A DNA stretch of 64,000 bases from Tetradesmus obliquus (GCA_030272155.1 CP126198.1:5740501-5804500), one strand, 5' to 3'. Positions 45,061 to 59,450 are shown, numbered from the stretch's first letter. Numbers and translations: made by a program. The notes: generated by a model not told the origin, from the letters alone.

Positions 45061-47100
45061 AGCTGGCGGACATCTACCACTTCTTCCTGCACGGCATGGA
45101 GCCGCAGCTGTGGGCCAGCGCGCCAGACGTGCTCAAGCCGGGCCCGGGCAGCCCCGCTGCGGGTGGTGGGCGGCCGCAGGGCGGGCTGGGCATACGATAC
45201 TACGGCTACGACGTGGGGCGCCAGGTGCCAGGTGAGGGCGTTAGGGTTCTGAAATAACCAACCACATATAGCAAATGAATGGGTACGTAATGCTGCACTA
45301 GGAGACGCCCGCCATGTGGTGCAGGGGAGACACGGAGACAGATGAGTGCAGGCCACACAGTGCGTGGTGTGCCTGCCCGGCCTGCTGCGTGTCGGCAGCA
45401 AGAGCATGCCCTCACGTCTCCCAGATGTGCTGTACGGGTTCATCGATGCAGTGCGACGGCTGCCGATGCTATGCGCACAGCAGCAGCAGCAGCTGAGCAT
45501 CTCCTGCGACTGTCCCTCTCCTCAGCCCTCGCCTCACCTTTTGGCCCACATGCGCCTGATCCCTCTCGACACAGCACCTTGCCTCACTCTTCAATCAACT
45601 CCTGCCCCCCTGCACAATTGCTGCAAGGAAGTGTGGCGCCGCCGCGGCTGGCGGCCATGCTGCGCGCACAAACCCAAAAACAGAACAAATCACTTGATAC
45701 AACCACGGCTTGCCTGCACATATGCTGCATATGTAGGTGTGCCGCCGCCGCGGCTGGCGGCTATGCTGGGCGCATTCGCTGCACTAGGCGAGGCAAGCCC
45801 CAAGCCCTTCTGGCTGCCCATCCGCTGGGTGGACACAGAGGGGGGCCTAGGCGTGGATGATGTGCCGCGCAACGTGACAACGTCCGAGGCGTTTGCCAAG
45901 AGCGGCGGCAGCGACCCGGCGGGGCGGCTGCGCGGCGTGCACCGCGACTTCCTGCTGTGCCTGCTGTACTTCCCCATGCGCAACGGGTGAGGCGGGAAAG
46001 GCTGCAAGCATGCGGCGGTGGGGTGGACGATAGGCAAGTGAAGCGTTGCTGCATGCTGTTGCTTACCTTGTGTGCAACGGTGCGGCATGCAGGAGGCTGT
46101 TGCGGTGGGCAGCATGTGCTCTCGTGCGGTGGTTTGATAGCATTACTTAACGGGGTCTCTTGCAAATGGCTGCTGCCACATCAGTTTTGCAAGCTGCTGC
46201 CTGGTGTGGTGTGCATTCCTGCTTCAGCTACGTCTAATGTACCCCTCTGTCTGCGTCTGCTGCTGCCACTCCCATAATAATGCCCTACTGCTGCTGCTGC
46301 TGCTGCAGCCAGCGCAGCAAGCCCCTCCAGCCGGTCAAGGACAGCGCTGAGCTATGCCTGGTTCAATGTGCTGATCTGCTTCAGCTACGTGTAACACATT
46401 TTCCCTCCTTTATTGCCCCTGCTGCTGCTGCAGCCAGCGCAGCAAGCCGCTTGAGCTCACCAAGGACAGCGCTGAGCTGTGCCTGTTCCCCATCTGGGCG
46501 GAGCGGCTCATCCCTGAGGCGCCCTGCATGCGGCAGATGCCCGCGCTGGTGGCGGCAGCAGCGCAGCACGGGGCAGGCACCTTCAAGCTGACCAGCCAGC
46601 GCCTGTGGTGAGGGCACCTGGCAGCGGCAGGGAGGCAGCGCATGTGCGCGTGTGCTGTCAACCCCATCTGGGTGTGATTTCCCCTAATGCAGCACGTTGT
46701 GTGTGCATATAGATGGCTGGCTACCATGCGTGTGCGCAGCGTTGTGTGCTGCAGACCACACCACAGCTTGTACCTTCCAGCAGCTCGTACGCGCCCCTGA
46801 GCTGCTCCCTGTGTGCCTGCTGCTGCTGCTGCTGCCGCGCAGCGGCCTGCTGTTCTGCTCCCCCGAGAACTACACCACCAACCACAAGACAGCCTTCCAG
46901 GAAGTGGCCTTCACGCAAGCCATGCAATGCGGCAGCGCCGGGCGCAACCCTGATCTTGCGCGCTGCCTGTTTGTGTGGAATGAGCAGCAGGGAAAGTGGG
47001 CCAGCCACGGCTACTCTGGAAACCTGCTGGCACAGCACTTTGAGAGGCACTGGCGGCAGCTGGTGCGCGCACTGCTGGGGGCCGGGGAGCGCCTTACCAT

Positions 47101-47153
<53 letters not shown>

Positions 47154-47262
47154 TGTGAGAATGCTTGGTTGGGTGCGTGATGTTGCTGCTGCGAGCTGGC
47201 GGATGCCGGAGGGCGCATGGTGGGGCAGCGTGCGGCACTTCTGCGGCTGCATGCAACGCTCA

Positions 47263-47315
<53 letters not shown>

Positions 47316-47689
47316 GCAGGAGAGTGATGGCATGCTGCTGGATGCGCGGCTGGACCCTGAGACGCAAACGCACCGCAGCGCCAGCTACAAGCTGGCCAAC
47401 AGAGAGTGAGTGGCGCTGCTGCTGCAGCATGTTGCAGCCCATCTCAGCACACTGGCCTCTTGATCGGTAGTATCCGGTTTAGGTTTGCCTGCCAGTCTGA
47501 AGCCTGAAAAGCATAACCTCAAATGTTCTCCAGGCGCCTCCTCAATGTGGCAACTGCACAGCCTGGCTGCTGGGGCAGCTGCAGGCACAAGATGCAGACG
47601 CACAGGTCCGTCTTTGTGGCTACATGCGCCTGGTGACGAACGACCGGATGCACTGCCTGCATGCAAGAGGCCTGCTCACCTAAGTGCCG

Positions 47690-47735
<46 letters not shown>

Positions 47736-50700
47736 GCTGCTGCTGCTGCTGCTGCTGCTGCCGCTGCTGCTGCTGCTGCTGCAGTGACCCCATCAGGGCG
47801 GACCAGCTGGTGAAGCTGCTGCAGACCACAGAGGAGCGCCAGGCAGCAGACAGCTCAGCAGCAGGCAGCTCGGCGGCAGCAGCAGCAGCAGCGGCGGCGG
47901 GGCCGGCTGCTGGTGGCGCAGGCAGGGGTGGCGGCAGGAGGGGCCCAGGGCGCCCGCCAAGGTAGCGAGCGCAGCAGCAGCATGCTTGGCATGCACAAGG
48001 CTGCCTGCAGCAGCGTTGCATAATATCCCACAGCATCACTTGCTGGATGCTTGCACCACATGTTCATGGGCTGCCATGAGAACAAATGACGCTCGGCATC
48101 ATCTGCCCTGCTGGCTGCGGCTGCGGTTTGTCCCGTTTCAGCTTGCTCCCAAGCACTTTTGAGCTGAATGCATCAGCCCTGCATGGCAGAAAACACCTGC
48201 TGCTGCCTGCCGCCAACCGCATGCTCATGCTGCGCGCACCCTGGCTGTGCCCTGCCTTTCCGCTCTGCCTTGTGTGCTGCTGTGCTGCAGCACGAGGCCC
48301 GCTGCTGCGCTGCTGGGCGAGTCTCCTGCGGCCTACCATGTCATCATCATCAGTATCATTGCTTTGCCCTGCGTTGTCGCTCTGCCTTGTGTGCTGCAGC
48401 AAGAGCCCCGCTGCTGCGCTGCTGGGCGAGTCACCCGCGGCCTACCGTGTCATGATTATTGCTTTGCCCCTGCCCCTTTGCCTTGTCGCTCTGCCTTGTG
48501 TGCTGCAGCAAGAGCCCCGCTGCGGCGCTGCTGGGCGAGTCTCCTGCGGCCTACCGCATGCTCATTCTGCGAGCACCCTGGCTTTGCCCTGCCTTTTCAC
48601 TCTGCCTTGTGTGCTGCTGTGTGCAGCAAGAGCCCGGCTGCCGCGCTGCTGAGCGAGTCCCCTGCAGCCTACCGTGTCATTGTGTGCTTTGAGGAGCTGG
48701 GGCCTGACAGCGGCACGCAGCACCGCGTGATGCTGCGCGAGTGGACGCCGCCCTGGGCGCCACAAAGTAAGAGGGAAGGATGTGTTTGGTGTGGCAGGTT
48801 TTACACCAGTGTGTGCCTGGGTCGGGGGGTGGGGGTGAGGGGCGCAGCACCGCGTGATGCTGCGGGAGTGGACGCCGCCCTGGGCGCCGGAAGGTGGGCT
48901 GGTGTTGTCACGTTCGTGTAGTGCAATGTGGCGTTGGGGGCCTGACAGCGGCACGCAGCACCGCGTGATGCTGCGGGAGTGGACGCCGCCCTGGGCGCCG
49001 CAAAGTAAGAAGGAGGGGCTGTTCGTAGTGCTGGGTGCCACGCATGTGTGTGCCTGGGAGGGAGGGGTGGGGCCAGACAGCGGCACACAGCACCGCGTCA
49101 TGCTGCGCGAGTGGACGCCGCCCTGGGCGCCGCCAGTTGGGTTGGTGTGTGTGTAGTGCACTGCGGAGGCCGTAGCGCTGGGTCAATGCGTGATGCTGCG
49201 TGCGTGGACGCACCCCTGGGCGCCGTAGAGTGAGGGGAGGGGTTGTTTGTAGTGTTGGGGTGCCACACCAGTGTGTGCCTCGGTCTAGGGGTGGGGGGTG
49301 AGGGGCGCTGCACCGCGTGATGCCGCCCTGGGCCCCGCAAAGTAAGAGGGGTTGCATGAGTTTGGGGGTGTGGTGTTGGGGGCCAGGGGTGCTGGGTCGA
49401 AGCGTCGGCTGCGGGAGTGGGCGCTGCCCTGGAGACCGCCAGGTGGGAGGCAGGGGGGCTAGCTCAGGTTGACCAGGTTCTGTTGTGGCCTGGTGTAGCC
49501 GCACAACCACACCAATGTAACCGCTCTATCTATCTATCAACCGTGCTGCCGCAGGCTACAAGCCAGCCGTGGAGGTGACTGACGTGGCCTCCATCAGCCC
49601 GCTGGCCCCCACCAATGCAGCAGCGGAGGAGCTACAGGCAAGGCTGGCGGCAGGCTGGCAGCGCGCCGCCCCCCACCACCTGGCCTGGGTGGACACGGCA
49701 TCAGCTGCCAACAGGCTGGAGGTGGAGGGCAGCCAGCTGTCGCTGCTGCGGGCGCACAGCAGCATGTTTGCGCCGCCGCAGGTGCGAGCAGATTCCTGTG
49801 CGTCTGCGCGGGTTGCATGAGAGCAGATGAGCGGCTGTGCGACTGAAGCAGGCAGTTGCGCATATGTGTGCGACAGTCATATGTGGGCAGGTTCTGTGAG
49901 GGGAGGGGGGACTGCAGGTGCGGCATCGTATATGGATGTTGCGATGGCGTTGGGGCCTCCGTCGTTTGTTTCGTTGCTGCACAGCAACGGCTGACGCCAG
50001 CGGCCGCTGCCCAGCCCCTCCATGCTGCTGCCACTGCCTCACCTTGCGGCTGCGCTGTGTGCTGTGTGCTGCTGTGCTGCAGGTGCCAGAGCAGCTCACG
50101 GCGTGCTTTGTGCTCAACTGCTGCTGCTGCTGCTGCTGCAGCCGTACTGATGTCCTCCATGCTGCTGCGCTGTGGGCTGTGTGCTGTGCTGCAGGTGCCG
50201 GAGCAGCTCACGGCGTGCTTTGCCACTGCCGGCAATGCCCTGGCAGGCCTGGAGAACATGCGCTGCTCACACGCTGCTGCTGCGCATGTTGCTGATGTGC
50301 TGCTGTGCTGCAGGTGCCGGAGCAGCTCACGGCGTGCTTTGCCACTGCCGGCAATGCCCTGGCAGGCCTGGAGAACATGCGCTGCTCACACGCTGCTGCT
50401 GCGCATGTTGCTGATGTGCTGCTGTGCTGCAGGTGCCGGAGCAGCTCACGGCGTGCTTTGCCACTGCCGGCAATGCCCTGGCAGGCCTGGAGAACATGCG
50501 CTGCTCACACGCTGCTGCTGCGCATGTTGCTGATGTGCTGCTGTGCTGCAGGTGCCGGAGCAGCTCACGGCGTGCTTTGCCACTGCCGGCAATGCCCTGG
50601 CAGGCCTGGAGCGCGGCAAGTGGGGCCCCCGGCTGATGTACAACAGCACGAGGCTGCACTGGACCCTGGCCTGCAACGGGGCACGCGTGTGAGTGCCCTG

Positions 50701-51022
50701 CGCGCTGCGCTCACCACAAGCCAACTGTTGCATCTGAACAACAGCTCAGTGTGTGGTTGCTGATATAGCAAGGATAGCACAGAGTCTGCACATGCGCGCG
50801 GCACTGGCCACGTGCTGCCCAGCCTGCTGTGCATCTGGGCGTTTCCGCAGCTCAGCATGCATGATGCTGCTTAAAGGCCAGGTGCCCAGCCTGCTATGCA
50901 CTCGGGCCTGTAAGCAGCCGCTACCACACTGCTCCGCACAGCAGCCAAGTGCATTCGGACCCGCTGCAGTGCAGCTGCCGGCGTGTATGTGCTCCTCACC
51001 TCTGCTTGCTGCCTTGCTCCTC

Positions 51023-51054
<32 letters not shown>

Positions 51055-51567
51055 AGGTATGCCGGCCAGTCCACCTACCGCCAGGTCAGCAAGGGTGTGC
51101 TGCTGGAGGGGCTGCGGCAGCACGCACAGGCGCCAGGGGACTACTGCCTCAGCGTGCTGCCAGACGGCACGTGGATCCCTGAGCCGCTCACACTCAAGTT
51201 CAAGGTGAACAGCGGTTGAAAGCCAGCTAAGACTGTGCGGTGTCTGTGTGTGCTGCTGGGTTGGGTGCTGCCTCAGCGTGCTGCCGGACGGCATGTGGAT
51301 CCCTGAGCCCCTCACACTCAAGTTCAGGGTATGCTGACCAATTGGGGCTGGGCTGTGCGCTGTGTATATGGCTGCTGGGTTGTGCGCTGTATGTCTCTGC
51401 TGCTGTGAGTGGTGCGGTGGTGTGCGCTGCTTTTGTGTGCTGCTGTGCCGTATGCTGTGTTGGATGCTGCCACACAGCTGCATGAGTATGCTGCTGCTGC
51501 TGCTGCCGCTGCTGCCGACTTTGCCTGCTGCTGCTGCTGCTGCTGCTGCCGCTGCTGCTGCTGCCGC

Positions 51568-51604
<37 letters not shown>

Positions 51605-52713
51605 TGGTGGTGGCTGTGCCCACCGTGCTGCGGGCCTCCTGGGAGGGTGCTGAGGCCACGCCCACGGTGCAGCTGGGTGGTGTGATAAACGACCTGGTCA
51701 TCCGCGCACGCAACGCAGAGGGGCAGGTGCGGAACAGACGCTTCCTGCTGCTGCTGTGGCTGTTGCAGGTGCTACGCTGTAGTGTAGTATGTGGCATGCA
51801 GTATGGGCAGCTTGGCAGTGATGAGGCTGGCAGCTAAGCTTGCGTGCTGGATTTCAGGGTGGCCGCTGTGTTGCATGCATGTCTGGCAAGTCCTGCGACT
51901 TGCTTGCTGCTGCTGCTGCTGCTGCTGCCAGGACGTGGCCATGGCGCTGCCTGACGAGGACGGGGCGCTGCTCAAGATGTTGGAGGTGAAGCTGCGCCCC
52001 ACAGACCCGGGCCAGCGGGGGGGCGGCGTGATCAAGGTGAAGGACGTGGCCGCATTCGACGGGGCTTCAAAAACGATGATCTGCGTGCGCAGCTGGAGGT
52101 GAGGACCCAGCAGCAGCAGCAGCAGCGGCAGCAGGTGGGGCGTGGGGTGTTTAACTTTGGCCATCTGGCTCAGAAGGTGTTGAGTTGCCACCAGCTACTG
52201 CAGCAGCAGCTGCTTTGATTCGATCTGGCTATGGTCCTCAGAGGCAGTGGCCTGGCAGCCCCTGCAGCTTATACAAGCCGCTGCTGCTGCTGCCATGCGC
52301 ATGTAGCGCAGCTGTGCACTCTTCACCGTAAGCATTCTGTTGCTTCTGCCGCTGCTGCTGAGCCTAACACTGTGTGCCCCGCCTGTCCCCGCAGGCTGGC
52401 GCAGCAGCGGCTGGCGCTGCAGCCTGGGCAGTCCAAGCTGCACGCCACGCACTAGATGCACTCCCCACCTTCAGCTTATTGCTTCCACTGCTTCTGCTGC
52501 TGCTGATGTGTGCGTTCCGCCTGTCCCCGCAGGCTGGCGCAGCAGCCGCTGGCGCTGCAACCCGGGCAGTCCAAGCTGCATGCCACGCTGCACGTGGCGC
52601 TGAAGCTGCCTGGAGGGGGCAGGCTGGAGCTGGAGCCGGGCACGGCCCCGGCGCTGTTTGTGGCCAGCGGGCCGCCGGCGGTGATGGAGGCGGTGTCGGG
52701 GGAGGGGTGAGCT

Positions 52714-52752
<39 letters not shown>

Positions 52753-52929
52753 AGCAGAAATTTCACAGGTCGCATGTCTTTGAAACATGACATCTGCGTG
52801 TTTGCTTCCTGCCGGCCTATCTGCTGACAGTTGTGCCAATGGCATCCTGCCTGCTAGCTGTAGCTGCTGCTGTTTGTGGCCAGCGGGCCGCCGGCGGTCA
52901 TGAAGGCGGTGTCGGGCGAGGGGTGAGCT

Positions 52930-52974
<45 letters not shown>

Positions 52975-54798
52975 TGCTGCTGCAGCAGTGTCAAAAATTG
53001 AACAATGACATTTCCATCTTCCTGTCCTGTGCTGCGGCCGCTGGCTGTGGCGCTGGCGGAGAAGGTGCTGCTCTGTAGTCTTGCGGGCAGTCACGCCAAA
53101 GGCACTCTGCCTGCGTGCTCTAGCTGCCTCCTCCTGCTGCTGCTGCTGCATGTGGCCCAGCCCACCCAGCCAACGTACTGCCTGCCCCTGCTTCTGCCCC
53201 TGCCTGCTGCAGCACTGCTGATGCCCCAATGCTGTTCAGCCGCGGCAGCCGGCTGCTGCTGCCCAAGCTGCTGGTGCTTGATGCAGAGGGCAACACCACA
53301 GACATCGACACAGCCAGTGACAAGCCGCCCTCGCACTGCGCGGCGCTGACTGTGCACCCGCCAAACGCCATCCAGCTGTGTTCCGCTGCTGTGCGCGCGG
53401 CTGCTGTTGACCTGCCTGGCAGTGGCGGTGCTGGCAGCAGCGCAGCAGCAGCAGCAGCAGCAGGGGCATCAAGGAAGGGCGGTGGCAGCGGGGCGCGGCG
53501 CGGCAGGGCTGCTGGTGGTGGTGCTGCGCTGGCGTTCCCCTGCAAGCTGGATGGTAATGTGGTGGAGTTCACGCAGTCGCTCAAGTGAGTGCCGAGCAGA
53601 AGTGCTGTTCTCTGTTAAAGTTGATTGTCTGTAGGGCCTGCTGCACTGGTGTACACTGTGTTGGCAGCAGAAGACCGCTGCAGCTGCTGCTGTGCTTGAG
53701 GCGCAATGGCCTCCCACCACAAGCATCTTCAGGGGGCTGCTGTGCTCATGAGCTGCATACTGCTTGCTGCAGCAGACCGCAAACCACCACGCACTGTTGT
53801 AGTGCATGCAGAAGTCTACACAATTGTGCATGCATGCGCTTGTGGCAGCTGCTAGTTCGATCCAGCTGCTAGTGCATCCCGCACCTCCTCATGGCAGGCC
53901 ACCGCACATCATGTGTCTGCTGAATTCTGAAAGTAATTTGAATTACTGATATATGAATATTTCGGGTTGAATACACTTTCAAGGAAATATATTTTCCCGT
54001 ATTAAGATATAATTCTTTTCTGCTAGACTTACAGCTAGATGCTTCCAAACACTGCACGCAGGTGGGCTGCGGCGCCAGGGGAGACGGCCATGCTGACTGT
54101 GCAGCTGTGGCATGGCCCGCAGCTGCCGGCAGCCATGCGGCAGCCCCCCCTGGCCAGCATCAGCCTGCACGTGCGCATGCAGGCCATGCATGCAGTGCTG
54201 CAGCACCCCTGGATTGAGGAGCTGGATGAACTGGACCCGCTGCTGCTGCGGCGGCAGCGCGGCAGCAGGGCCAGGGCTGGGCGCGAGCAGCAGCAGCAGC
54301 AGGAGGCAGCAGCAGGGTGAGTGCGGGATGCATCAGCAGGTTGTGCTTGCACTGCATGTGTGTTGCATGAGTGCTGTGCGGCTGCCTGACACAATGCCTG
54401 GGGAATGCTGATATAACGTGTATGTTACATAGGTATAACATTGATATAACATAGATGTGATGTCACAACTGCCTGCCGCCTCCTTCTGCAGATTTGCTGG
54501 CGAGGCGTACGAGCTCAACACGTATGACAAGTGCCCCGATGAGGTGCTGGCTGCTGACGTGGCGGAGGCCAAGCTGGCCCCGGAGCTGCGGCGGCGGCTG
54601 CTGGCCGCCTACGAGGTCAGGCGGGACGTGCTGGCGGGCAAGCCGGTGAGTGGCAGCAGCAGTGCTGCTATGTGTGTAGCGTGATGCTGCTGCATAACTG
54701 CAGTGCCTAATTACTTGTAGCCTACGAGGCCAGGCGGGATGTGCTGGCGGGCAAGCCGGTGAGCAGGGTGTGGCTTACAGCGGCCTAGTCTGGCGGCA

Positions 54799-54831
<33 letters not shown>

Positions 54832-55115
54832 GCAACCCGTGCCTGTGTAGTGTGTGATATTTGTGTGCAAGCCAGTGAGTGGCATCAGCACATTTGCCTG
54901 CAGCGCTAGCAACAGCAGTGGCCAGCAGCAGCAGCGGCTGCAGCAGCATCCACTGCATCTGCTTTGTGTGCAGCACGGTGCTGCTTCATACCTGCAGCCC
55001 CCGATCCTTGGGGAGCAGGTGTTGACACTTGTGACGCAACTGGCTCCCTGTGAGTCGTCCCTACTGTGACAACTGGCGTGCACATGCCCTCAGCCACAGT
55101 GATCGTTGACACCAT

Positions 55116-55154
<39 letters not shown>

Positions 55155-56031
55155 GCGGCAGGTTGATGTGTTTATAACGCCTGACGGCGTCGTCCTGCGC
55201 AGCAAGAACGAGGCGGGCGCGGTGCAGCGCAAGCTGCCGGCCAGCCTGGTGCAGCACTGGAACGCGTGAGTGGCGCGGGCTGGGGTTGCATGTGGCAGCC
55301 TGCATCCTGCTGCAACTGCTGCTGCCAAGTGCGGCTGCACTGAGCTGTCATATCATGCTGTTGCTGCTGCTGCGCCTGCTGTCTCAGCTGTCTGGCTGCA
55401 GTGCATGCTGAGCACGAGCGTGCGCTGCGGTTGTGCATTCTGCACCTACAGCACAGCTGCGCAGCATCCAGTCAAACTTCTGCATTGCAAGCCGCATTGC
55501 CCAGCAGCATTCAGTCCCAGCAAACACATCCACAAGTGCAAGTCACCAAATGCTTGGGCACGTGTTACTTTTTGCGCTATCACCCTGGTTTGTGTGCGTG
55601 TAACCGTGCATTTTGATGTGTGTGTGCATCCGCAGGCGCCCGAAGCACCGCATCGGCGGCAGCCCCGGCGTGTTGCAGCAGGTGTTTGTGCTGCCTGCGT
55701 CACCCGGCGAGCTCAGCCTGAGCGGCATCTCTGTCCAGTACTGTGACGAGAATGACTTGCACGATGCTGACTTTTGCGGATCAGTGGAGGTGGGCACCAC
55801 AGGGGCAGCGCCTGCCTGTGCAATGAGAGAGGATGGTTACTTGTGGGTCCTGGCAATGACTTGCAATGACTGGTCATGACTGGCAATGACTGATAATGAC
55901 TGGCAATGACTGGCAATGATTGGCAATGACGTGCTGTTGATTCAAGGCTGGGGGGAGGGGTGCGCATTGCCTGTGGGTGGGAGTGACTGCAGTGCTGCTG
56001 CAGGTGGTCACCAGGAGGTGCTGCTGCAGCA

Positions 56032-56107
<76 letters not shown>

Positions 56108-59100
56108 TTCTGGTTGTGGCAGCATATGCGTGAGAGACGGTGCATGTACAACAGCAGGTCAGTGATTGGCTGCATGTTCCTGGCGGCTGCTGCTGCTGCT
56201 GCTGCCTGCAGCTGGTGTGTGCCGGCCACAAGGTGCTGCCTGATGGCGTGCAGCTGCGCATCAGCGGCGGCAGGCTAGATCTGCCGCAGCTCACCCTGAA
56301 GCGCGAGTGGTTCAGCATGCTCAGCAACACCTGCAAGCTGCAGCTGCTGGATGTGGAGCAGCAGCAGCAGGAGGACGGACAGCAGCAGCAGCAGCAGCAG
56401 CGGCGCGCAAGTGACGAGTTCTTTGTGCGGCTGGCGCCGTATGCTGAGGAGCTGGAGCTGCTGCCTGCCGGGCGGCTGTTTGAGGGCGCACTGGTGACGG
56501 CAAACTTTCACGCTGACTGGGTCCCAGCGGAGACGCGTCGCCTGCTGGTGAGGCGGCGCACTCACAGCACAGCAGCAAATATAGCAATCGCATCAGCTGC
56601 ATCATGCTGCAGGCACACACACATGGGGTATATTGAGATTCTGAGCTGCTCTCTATTGAGGCCGCTGACTGGGGGGCGGCAGAGATGCGGCGCCTGCTGG
56701 TGAGGCGGCGCACTGACGGTGTGGCGGCAGGCGGCAGCGAGCAACAGACAAAGCACATTGCATGATCATGATGTCGGCAGCATTCAGCCAGGGCTCGTAA
56801 GTGCCCAATATATCCATCTTATCTTATCTTGCGCGCTGCAAAGCGCGCGACCCAACGTTCTGTGCCTGCTGCTGTCCTGCCACACGCGCGCAGAGGCACG
56901 ACCTGCCGCAAGCCGCCAGCAGCAGCAGCACTGCCAGCCATGGCACCCTGGGCGCCTGGTCTCCCTGGCGCACCCGCAAGGACGACCCACAGCAGCAGCA
57001 GCAGCAGCACTCGCCCGCTGCCGCCTCCGGCACCAGCAGCCGCGCGGCCGCGGCAGCAGCAGCAGCGGATCAGCAGGCGCGTGAAGGGACTGGCTTCCTG
57101 CACCCTCGTGGTTTGAGGCTGCAGGCGCCGCTTGTTGTGCGGCTGGGTGAGCCGCTGGTGCTTCACTTTGTGGCGCTGGACCTGGCGCGCTGCCCTGCGG
57201 CGCTGAGCGGGCAGCAGGCGGCGTGGATGGAGGCGCAGGGGGTCACTGTGGAGGGGCAGGGCGCTGCTGAAGGTGCGGAAAGGGCGCGGGGCTGTGTGCG
57301 TACAGTGACATGCGCAATCCAGATGTGTTTCTCTTTGCCTGGATGGAGGCGCGCGGGATTACTGTAGAGGCAAAGCCGAGCGCTGCGGAAGGTGAGAGGG
57401 AACTGCGTTGGTGCTTCATTTTGTGGCGCTGGACCTGGCCCGCTGCCCCGTGGCGCTGAGCGGGCAGCAGGCGGCCTGGATGGAGGCGCAGGGGGTCACT
57501 GTGGGGGCAGAACAGGGCGCTGTGGAAGGTGAGAGGCACGGGGGCTGTGTGCAATTTATGGTGAGCTTCTCCTCCTGCTTGGATGGAGGCGCATGGGATC
57601 ACTGAGGCAGGGCGGGGCGCTGCGGAAGGTGCCGAGAGTGTGGTATGTGCTGCGGCAGCTGCATTTCTTCTGTGGTGCTTCACTTTGTGGCGCTGGACCT
57701 GGTGCGCTGCCCTGTGGCGCTGAGCGGGCAGCAGGCGGCCTGGATGGAGGCGCAGGGGCTGACCGTGGAAGCAGGGCCGGGCGCTGCTGAAGGTGAGGGG
57801 CGTTGGGGCTGTGTGCGTATGATGATGTGTGCAGACCAGCTTTGGATGTGCTTCTCCTTGCGTGGATGTTGGCGCAGGGGCTGTCTGTGGAGGCAAGGCA
57901 GGGGCGCTGCGGCGGGTGAGGGGCGCGGAGCTTGATGCAGACTAGCTGTTGATATGCTTCTCCTTGCCCCACACAGTGCAGAAAGCGCTCCATTCTTGCT
58001 CATCAGCAGTTATCAGCGTGGCTACCATTCCGCCCCACTAGCATGCCCCGCCACTGCTGCTGCTGCTGCTGCTGCGCTGCAGGCCCCACATTTGAGGTGA
58101 CCGCCGAGGCATGGAGCTGGGCGCCCTCCCACCCCAGCCAGCAGCAGCAGCAGCAGCTGCCGCCAGGCCACCTGGGCGGCCTGATGGTCAACGCAGTCAC
58201 CTGCAGGTTGACCGCAGGCAATGGCCCCGCCCTGCTGAAGCTGCACCTGCTGGGCAGTGCAGGAGAACCCACAGTGATGGAGCTGCCGCTTGTTGTTGAG
58301 GCGGGGCCTGTTGCTCCTGACGGCTTGTGGCTGCGGCAGGTGCAGCTGGAGCCACCACAGCAGGCTGCTGCTGCTGCTGCTGCTGCTGGGGCTGGGGCTG
58401 GGCAGGTGCTGGATGTGAGATTTGAGGGTGTGCTTCAGGACCGGGCCAGCTGGCAGTTCATGCCTGAGGTGAAGCAGGAGCCTGGAGCGGCAGCAGCAGC
58501 AGAGGAGGAGAGTGAAGAGGAAGAGGAGCAGCAAGGTGACCATGAGATGCAAGAGGCTGGCGATGGTGCTGCTGCAGAAGAAGAAGAGGCACCAGCGCCT
58601 GCAGCAGCAGCGGCACTGATCAAGCCTGATCCTGAGCAAGCACCTGCGCAACAGCAGCAGCAGCAGCCACGGCAGCAGCCTGAGTGCATAGAGCTCCTTG
58701 ACTCCGACTCAGATGATGAGGTGACGATTGTGGACGACCCCCCTCCACCACCACAGCAGCAGCAGCAGCCAGCGCAGCAGCAGCCAATGCAGCCGGCTGT
58801 GCGCAGGCGCCGGCAGAAGCGGCTGACGGCGCGGCAGCGCCAACTGGCGGCGCTGGACCCTGCTGCTGCTGCGCTGCTGTACAGCCTGCCTGCCCTGCCT
58901 GAGGGCAGCGTGGTGCGCTTAACTGTGCAGTTGCGGGATGCAGCAGGCCAGGAGATCTGCGCAGACAGGCCTGGCAAGCTGCGCCTGATGCACCACAGGG
59001 GCTGGCAGCAGCAGCAACAGCAGCAGGGGGTGGCAGAAGAGGTGCAGCTGGTGCCTGTCAGCAGAGGGAAAGTAGAGCTGCAGCTGCGCATTGGCATAGG

Positions 59101-59413
59101 TGATGCCTGGCTAGGGGAGCAGCTCTTTGAGGTGGCGCCTGCAGCACCCACAACACAGCTGGCAGCAGCAGCAGCAGGAGCAGCAGGCAGTGAGCTGGCC
59201 AAGGCATTGCCGCTGCTGCTGCGGTTGCGGGTGGTGCGTGGCAACCATCCCAGCAGCCTACAGCTCAAAAAGGGCCCGGCAGCAGCAGCAGCAGGTGGCT
59301 TGCTGGTTAGCGCTGGCGAGGCGGCAGCAGCGGCTGCGCCTGCAGATGTGCTGCAGCAGTACACAGCTGACAGCATCAGCGCCTCTCTGGGCAGTTGCCA
59401 GCTGCATGGCGGT

Positions 59414-59450
<37 letters not shown>

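Noticed and set aside
47063-47155. Poly-Gln tail encoded by the CAG run after exon 11
   Set aside because: Reading through ends in TGA and breaks phase with exon 12. The GTGCGC donor at 47063 keeps the frame, so the run is better placed in the intron.
50080-50640. CRISPR-like array
   Set aside because: Units are contiguous 119-bp direct repeats without unique spacers, contain a splice acceptor and coding sequence, and lie inside a eukaryotic intron.
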